NCBI GenBank assembly: GCA_035511515.1
Contig: DATKFG010000025.1
Coordinates: 1-6,406, forward strand
Length of the DNA stretch: 6,406 nt
Direction of reading: 5' to 3'
Origin: VBCK01 sp035511515
GTDB lineage: Bacteria; Pseudomonadota; Gammaproteobacteria; Burkholderiales; Burkholderiaceae_F
This document shows positions 5,034-6,406 of the stretch, piece after piece (position 1 is the stretch's first letter; each line of letters starts with the position of its first letter). The notes under the pieces were generated by a model. That model saw only the letters and a list, made by a program, of their open reading frames with translations, was not told where the DNA came from and did no database searches. Position numbers and translations under genes: made by a program.

Positions 5034-6128
5034 ATGTACAGCGACGCCGATCACCATTTCATGGCGCGGGCCTTGGAGCTCGCGGCCAAGGCGATGGTTC
5101 ATGCAACCCCGAACCCGCGCGTCGGATGCGTCGTGGTGCGCGACGGGCGCATCATCGGGGAAGGCTTCACGCAGCGGCCGGGGTCGAACCACGCCGAAAT
5201 CGAGGCGCTGCTGGATGCGCGCCGCTCCGGCAACGACCTGCACGACACGCAGGTGTATGTGACGTTGGAGCCGTGCGCGCATTTTGGCCGCACGCCGCCG
5301 TGCGCGACGGCGCTGATCGAAGCGCACGTGGGCATGGTGATCGCGGCGGTCGAAGACCCCAATCCACAGGTCGGCGGGCGCGGGCTCGAGATGCTGCGTC
5401 AGGCCGGCATCGACGTGCGCTGCGGGCTGCTCAAGCAGGACGCGATCGAGATTAACGCGGGGTTTTTCTCGCGGATGACGCGTGGCCGGCCGTGGGTGCG
5501 GGTCAAGCTGGCGGCCAGCTTGGACGGGCGCACCGGACTGCAGAACGGAGCGTCGCAGTGGATCACGTCGGAAGCGGCGCGCGCCGACGGTCATGCCTGG
5601 CGGGCCCGCGCCTGCGCGGTGCTCACCGGGATCGGTACGGTCCGCTCCGATGATCCGAGGTTGTCGGTGCGGCTGGTGGACACGCCGCGGCAGCCGTTGA
5701 AAGTGCTGGTCGACAGCCGGTTCGAGGTGGCGTCGCAGGCGCGTCTGTTCGATGGGCATCCGGTGCTGGTGGTTTGCGCCCAGCGCGATCGCGACAAGGC
5801 CGAGCAGCTGGCATCGCGCAACGTCGAGGTGATCGAGCTCGCCGCGGACTCGCGCGACAAGGTCGACCTGGCGGTTCTGATGAAAGAGCTGGCTCGGCGT
5901 GGCACCAACGAGCTGCACGTGGAAGCCGGCGCAAAGCTGAACGGGTCGCTGATGGCGGCGGGGCTGGTCGACGAGGTGCTGGCCTACCTGGCGCCGTGTC
6001 TGATCGGGCCGGGCCAGCCGATGATCGAGCTGCCCGCGCTGACCAGCCTGAATCAGGTGAGGCGGCTGACGCTGCGCGAGGTGGTGCGCGTCGGCGACGA
6101 CGTGCGCTTGCTCGCAAGAGTGCAGTAG
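5034..6128 (+). CDS. ribD: Bifunctional riboflavin biosynthesis deaminase/reductase RibD
   Basis: RibD performs two consecutive cytoplasmic steps of riboflavin synthesis: deamination of the pyrimidine made from GTP, then NADPH-dependent reduction of its ribose side chain. The 364-residue length is normal. The N-terminal deaminase (about 1-145) has N-P-x-V-G at 27-31, the zinc and catalytic residues H53-A-E55, and zinc ligands C81 and C90 in L-E-P-C-A-H-F-G-R-T-P-P-C. The C-terminal reductase (about 148-364) begins P-W-V-R-V-K-L-A-A-S-L-D-G-R-T. It includes Q-W-I-T-S, the G-T-V-x-x-D-D-P-R-L block, V-E-A-G near 302-305 and G-L-V-D-E-V. All key residues are present, so both activities should be intact. 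The start matches the family beginning and lies just after a TAAAAT -10, suggesting a leaderless mRNA. The riboflavin synthase gene follows after 18 bases. Confidence 0.98.
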   Translation: MYSDADHHFMARALELAAKAMVHATPNPRVGCVVVRDGRIIGEGFTQRPGSNHAEIEALLDARRSGNDLHDTQVYVTLEPCAHFGRTPPCATALIEAHVGMVIAAVEDPNPQVGGRGLEMLRQAGIDVRCGLLKQDAIEINAGFFSRMTRGRPWVRVKLAASLDGRTGLQNGASQWITSEAARADGHAWRARACAVLTGIGTVRSDDPRLSVRLVDTPRQPLKVLVDSRFEVASQARLFDGHPVLVVCAQRDRDKAEQLASRNVEVIELAADSRDKVDLAVLMKELARRGTNELHVEAGAKLNGSLMAAGLVDEVLAYLAPCLIGPGQPMIELPALTSLNQVRRLTLREVVRVGDDVRLLARVQ

Positions 6129-6146
6129 CGAGGATATCGATAGCTC

Positions 6147-6406
6147 ATGTTTACTGGACTCGTGCAGGCGGTGGGAACGATCGAGCGGGTCGAGCGGCGC
6201 GGGGCGGGCGCGCACCTGGTGGTGCAGGCCGCGCCGCTCGATGCGGCCGGCCTGGCCGTGGGGGACAGCGTCGCCGTCAATGGCTGTTGCCTGACCGTGA
6301 CCGCGATCGACGGCACGCGTTTTCACGCTGATCTGTCCGAGGAAACGCTGGCCCGGACGGCCAACCTGGACCGGTGCGGGCCGGTGAACCTGGAACTGTC
6401 GCTGGC
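6147..6406 (+). CDS. ribE: Riboflavin synthase alpha chain, N-terminal 86 residues (cut by window edge)
   Basis: Riboflavin synthase converts two molecules of 6,7-dimethyl-8-ribityllumazine into riboflavin and the pyrimidine substrate of lumazine synthase. The visible part begins M-F-T-G-L-V-Q, the conserved first strand, and includes V-N-G-C-C-L-T-V at 44-51. Cys47-Cys48 align with the Asn-Gly-Cys-Cys of the E. coli enzyme, whose Cys48 is implicated in activity. It continues into L-S-E-E-T-L-A-R-T, the end of the first lumazine-binding repeat. Full-length proteins are about 200-215 residues with two such repeats, so the second lies outside. The ATG at 6147 has GAGGA (6130-6134) 12 bases upstream, a rather long spacing. 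It starts 18 bases after ribD and is presumably cotranscribed. No FMN riboswitch fits in that gap. The gene is also called ribC in E. coli. Confidence 0.95.
   Translation, partial: MFTGLVQAVGTIERVERRGAGAHLVVQAAPLDAAGLAVGDSVAVNGCCLTVTAIDGTRFHADLSEETLARTANLDRCGPVNLELSL

Noticed and set aside
6129..6146. FMN riboswitch before the riboflavin synthase gene
   Set aside because: The gap is only 18 bases, far too short for an FMN aptamer, and no RFN-like sequence precedes ribD either.
4677..6326. 549-residue minus-strand open frame antisense to ribD
   Set aside because: It runs through the palindromic repeat, ribD and the ribE start with H/R/Q-rich low-complexity sequence; ribD is clearly the real gene.

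Overview
This is a high-GC, gene-dense window whose protein families and gene order suggest a betaproteobacterium, probably of the order Burkholderiales. No rRNA or other phylogenetic marker is present, so that placement is an inference from style and family resemblance. I found no tRNA, rRNA, CRISPR array, insertion sequence or phage gene, and I see no clearly new biological system. The points of interest are regulatory and architectural.

Left half, minus strand (about 3245 down to 1): a tripartite multidrug-efflux (RND) locus in the order outer-membrane lipoprotein channel, periplasmic adaptor, inner-membrane RND pump. The pump is cut off by the window edge after 54 codons. Channel and adaptor genes overlap by ATGA. 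The adaptor and pump genes are separated by an unusually long 146-base spacer holding a strong imperfect palindrome. A 67-codon gene for a small, probably exported protein lies immediately upstream of the channel gene and may be the first gene of the operon.

Right half, plus strand (3400 to 6406): dtd (D-aminoacyl-tRNA deacylase) and nrdR (repressor of ribonucleotide reductase genes) overlap by ATGA. They are followed by a small heat-shock protein gene (Hsp20 family) that forms its own transcription unit, with an essentially perfect sigma-32 promoter in front and a textbook intrinsic terminator behind. A 93-base palindromic intergenic repeat comes next, then ribD and the start of the riboflavin synthase gene. 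nrdR and ribD are common neighbours in Proteobacteria, so the Hsp20 unit plus the repeat looks like an insertion into an otherwise conserved nrdR-rib arrangement.

Both dtd and ribD lack a Shine-Dalgarno sequence and carry a -10-like hexamer 6 to 7 bases before the ATG, the layout expected of leaderless mRNAs. The efflux operon and dtd diverge from the 3246-3399 intergenic region. No efflux regulator gene is visible in the window.
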